From assembly GCF_013409205.1 (NCBI RefSeq), contig NZ_JACCAE010000001.1, positions 62,001 through 126,000 on the forward strand: a DNA stretch of 64,000 nt, given 5' to 3'. Made by a program: the position numbers and the translations under genes. Positions within the stretch are counted from its first letter, which is position 1. Each line of letters starts with the position of its first letter. The notes under the pieces are model-generated. The model was not told the DNA's origin, ran no database searches, and was given only the letters and a program-made list of their open reading frames with translations. Source of the stretch: Janibacter cremeus. GTDB taxonomy: Bacteria > Actinomycetota > Actinomycetes > Actinomycetales > Dermatophilaceae. This document shows, in pieces, positions 61,891 through 64,000 of this stretch.

Positions 61891-63180
61891 TCAGGCGCCC
61901 TCGAGGATGGCCACGACGCCCTGTCCGCCTGCGGCGCAGATGGAGATCAGACCGCGGCTGCCCGGGCCCTTGGCGTGGAGCAGCTTCGCCATGGCGGCAG
62001 TGATGCGACCACCGGTGGCGGCGAAGGGGTGGCCCGCGGCGAGCGAGGAGCCGTTGACGTTGAGCTTGTCGCGGTCGATCGAGCCCAGGGCGGAGTCGCG
62101 CCCGAGCTTCTCGCGGCACCAGGACTCGTCCTCCCAGGCCTTCAGCGTGGAGAGCACGGTCGACGCGAAGGCCTCGTGGATCTCGTAGTAGTCGAAGTCC
62201 TGCAGGGCCAGACCGTTGCGCTCGAGCATGCGCGGGATGGCGTAGGCCGGCGCCATGAGCAGGCCTTCGGCACCGTGGACGTAGTCCACCGCAGCGGACT
62301 GGCCGTCGACGAACCAGGCGAGCGGGGTCAGGCCCTGCTCGGCGGCCCACTCCTCGGATCCGAGGAGGACGGTCGAGGCGCCGTCGGACAGCGGCGTGGA
62401 GTTGCCGGCGGTCATGGTCGCGTCATCGCCCTTGCCGAAGACCGGCTTGAGCTTCGCGAGCTTCTCCATCGACGAGTCGGGACGCAGGTTCTGGTCACGC
62501 GACTGCCCCATGAAGCTGGTCATGAGGTCGTCGTTGAAGCCCTCGTCATAGGCGCGGGCCATGTTCTGGTGGCTCTTGGCGGTCAGCTCGTCCTGCGCCT
62601 CGCGGGTGATGCCCCACTTCTTGGCCGTGATGGCCATGTGGTCACCCATGGACAGGCCGGTCCGCGGCTCCGAGTTGCCGGGGAAGGCGATGCCCAGGTC
62701 GGTCGGACGGATCGCGGCGATGGCCTTGAGCTGGTTGGCGGTCCCCTTCGCCCGGTTCGCCTTGAGCAGCTTGGTGCGCAGCTTCTCGCTGACGGTGATG
62801 GGCGCGTCGGACGCGGTGTCGACACCACCGGCGATGCCGGACTCGATCTGACCGAGCTTGATCTTGTTGCTCACCAGGAGCGCGGCCTCCAGGCCCGTGC
62901 CGCACGCCTGCTGGAGGTCGTAGGCCGACGTCGTCGGTGCGAGCGCTGAGCCCAGGACCGACTCACGGATGAGGTTGAAGTCGCGGGAGTGCTTGATGAC
63001 GGCACCGCCGGCGACCTCGTCGATGTGCTTGCCGCCGAGGTTGTACCGGGCGACGAGCCCGTCCAGGGCGGCGGTGAACATGTCCTGGTTGGACGCCTCG
63101 GCGTAGGGGCCGAACTGGCGCATGAAGGGGATGCGGTTGCCACCGAGGACAGCGGCACGGCGGGGCTGGTTGTTGGCCAC
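61891..63180 (-). CDS. Acetyl-CoA C-acyltransferase (thiolase), FadA2/FadI-like
   Basis: A 429-residue thiolase. Nucleophile Cys lies in LQQACGTGLEAALL; the catalytic His is in NVNGSSLAAGHPFAATGGR and the second Cys in ICAAGGQGVVAIL. It condenses or cleaves 3-ketoacyl-CoA. GTG at 63180 has GGAG 7 bases ahead; a longer frame overlaps the promoter and operator and was rejected. First gene of the operon. Confidence 0.93.
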   Translation of the reverse strand: MANNQPRRAAVLGGNRIPFMRQFGPYAEASNQDMFTAALDGLVARYNLGGKHIDEVAGGAVIKHSRDFNLIRESVLGSALAPTTSAYDLQQACGTGLEAALLVSNKIKLGQIESGIAGGVDTASDAPITVSEKLRTKLLKANRAKGTANQLKAIAAIRPTDLGIAFPGNSEPRTGLSMGDHMAITAKKWGITREAQDELTAKSHQNMARAYDEGFNDDLMTSFMGQSRDQNLRPDSSMEKLAKLKPVFGKGDDATMTAGNSTPLSDGASTVLLGSEEWAAEQGLTPLAWFVDGQSAAVDYVHGAEGLLMAPAYAIPRMLERNGLALQDFDYYEIHEAFASTVLSTLKAWEDESWCREKLGRDSALGSIDRDKLNVNGSSLAAGHPFAATGGRITAAMAKLLHAKGPGSRGLISICAAGGQGVVAILEGA

Positions 63181-63246
63181 TCCGGGTCTCCTGGTCGTGA
63201 GTTGGGTGTGTGTGCGATCCGCTCGTCGCCGAGGAATCCCACACGA

Positions 63247-63252
63247 ATTATA
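63247..63252 (-). promoter_or_regulatory. -10 element of the fadA operon
   Basis: A perfect TATAAT on the minus strand, in otherwise GC-rich DNA, about 66 bases before the fadA GTG. The large inverted repeat covers the -35 and spacer region just upstream. Confidence 0.75.
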
Positions 63253-63258
63253 CGATAC

Positions 63259-63295
63259 GGACGGTAGCAGGTACTCGCAGTACCTGCTACCGTCC
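63259..63295. promoter_or_regulatory. Perfect 17-bp inverted repeat, likely TetR operator
   Basis: Arms GGACGGTAGCAGGTACT (63259-63275) and AGTACCTGCTACCGTCC (63279-63295) are exact reverse complements around a 3-base centre. The site overlaps the fadA -35/spacer and the candidate -10 of the tetR gene (TACCGT, 63288-63293), so one protein could repress both. Palindrome geometry suits TetR dimers. Confidence 0.85.
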
Positions 63296-63301
63296 TCCAG
63301 T

Positions 63302-63988
63302 GTGAGTACCACCACCGACGGACGCAGCGCCCGCTGGGAGGTCCACCGGCAACAGCGCCGCAAGGAGCTGGTCGAGTCGGCGATCCGGACCATCCGCAGC
63401 CGGGGCGCCACTGTCGGCATGGACGAGCTGGCCGCAGGTGCCGCGACCTCCAAGACGGTCTTCTACCGGCACTTCAGCGATCGTCACGGCCTGTACCAGG
63501 CCGTGGCCGATCGTGTGGACGAGCTGATCCTGCGCGACATCGGCACGGCGCTCGGCCAGGGCGTGGCGAAGGGGGTGAAGGGAGGCAGTCTCGACGCCTT
63601 CGAGGTGGACCCCCGCGCGGTGATCCGGGCTGCGATCGACGCCTACCTGATGTTGGTCGAGCGCGATCCTGAGCTCTACCGCTTCATCGTCTCCGCCCCG
63701 ATCGTCGGCAGCGGGAAGTCCGGCAACGCTGCCGAGGCCGTTGCAACGGCCACCGGCAAGATGGCGGGGCAGATCAGTGAGCTGATCTCGGCGGCCCTCG
63801 TCGACCGGGGCAATGACCCGGCTCCGGCCCGGCTGTGGGGACAGTCCCTCGTGGGGCTCGTCCGCGCCGGCGCCGACGCCTGGCTGGCCGGGTCGGCCGG
63901 CGACTTCACCCGCGAGCAGCTGACCGAGCAGCTGACCAACCTCGCGTGGTCGGGCATCAAGATCGCCTGGACGCGTCCGGCCACCTGA
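63302..63988 (+). CDS. TetR/AcrR-family regulator of the fadA operon
   Basis: A 228-residue TetR-type protein. The N-terminal HTH (residues ~20-65) has RRKELVESAIRTIRSRGATVGMDELAAGAATSKTVFYRHFSDRHGLY, typical of TetR regulators; the rest is helical ligand-binding and dimerisation sequence. GTG at 63302 lies 8 bases after TACCGT, so it may be leaderless. It is divergent from the fatty-acid operon with a shared palindrome, so an acyl-CoA is a reasonable but unproven ligand. Confidence 0.9.
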   Translation: MSTTTDGRSARWEVHRQQRRKELVESAIRTIRSRGATVGMDELAAGAATSKTVFYRHFSDRHGLYQAVADRVDELILRDIGTALGQGVAKGVKGGSLDAFEVDPRAVIRAAIDAYLMLVERDPELYRFIVSAPIVGSGKSGNAAEAVATATGKMAGQISELISAALVDRGNDPAPARLWGQSLVGLVRAGADAWLAGSAGDFTREQLTEQLTNLAWSGIKIAWTRPAT

Positions 63989-64000
63989 CCGCTTCCCACC

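Noticed and set aside
1-64000. CRISPR arrays, insertion sequences, rRNA or prophage
   Set aside because: No regularly spaced repeats, transposases or rRNA sequence noticed by eye on either strand; a computed search could still find degenerate remnants.

Overview
This 64-kb window is chromosomal DNA from a very GC-rich actinobacterium. Gene content and order match mycobacteria and other Actinobacteria: DUF881 / small basic protein / DUF881 / gcvH / garA / ftsR / DUF151 / merR / gcvP; xerD-parA-scpA-scpB-pseudouridine synthase-tyrA-cmk-der; ruvCAB-yajC-secDF-apt-rel; thrS-HIT-pgsA-acyltransferase-pimA; and fadA-fabG4-htdX. The ectABC cluster and protein style suggest Micrococcales, perhaps Intrasporangiaceae such as Janibacter. 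That placement is inference. Nearly all DNA is coding. I see no prophage, insertion sequence, CRISPR array or rRNA, and no broken genes.

Layout. 1-2770: end of a MacB/FtsX-type ABC exporter. 2883-7219: sbcD-sbcC nuclease. 7387-15506 (minus): gcvP behind a single-aptamer glycine riboswitch, then two MerR regulators, DUF151, a GarA-like FHA protein, gcvH and three membrane proteins. 15613-16758: MalY/PatB-type C-S lyase. 16886-19163: ectoine operon ectABC, with two candidate promoters and a strong terminator. 19233-20981: small Rho_N-type protein and the NhaA antiporter. 21180-26600: branched-chain amino-acid type ABC importer (binding lipoprotein plus livFGMH). 26776-26849: tRNA-Pro(GGG). 26949-34678 (minus): operon of chromosome segregation and housekeeping genes. 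35099-35704: Cys-rich HTH protein. 35735-39243: hisS, a metallo-hydrolase and a DUF349 protein. 39337-47972 (minus): rel, apt, secF, secD, yajC, ruvBAC with a LexA-type box. 48085-52364: yebC, pdxT, pdxS and the divergent regulator pdxR. 52380-58332 (minus): phosphatidylinositol-mannoside synthesis genes and thrS. 58413-63988: MOSC and VOC proteins, then a fatty-acid operon under a divergent TetR regulator with a perfect 17-bp inverted-repeat operator.

How it works together. Osmoadaptation (ectABC, NhaA), glycine cleavage, vitamin B6 synthesis (pdxST-pdxR), Holliday-junction repair and protein export (ruvCAB-secDF) and PIM lipid synthesis each form tight operons, many with 1-4 bp start/stop overlaps. 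A recurring feature is a TANNNT -10 element 6-8 bases before a GTG or ATG, which suggests many leaderless mRNAs. The least ordinary items are a LivH permease fused to an exported domain, a leaderless upstream ORF coupled to nhaA, a GarA-like protein without the usual phosphorylation motif, and a 19-bp inverted repeat in a 420-bp gene-free region.
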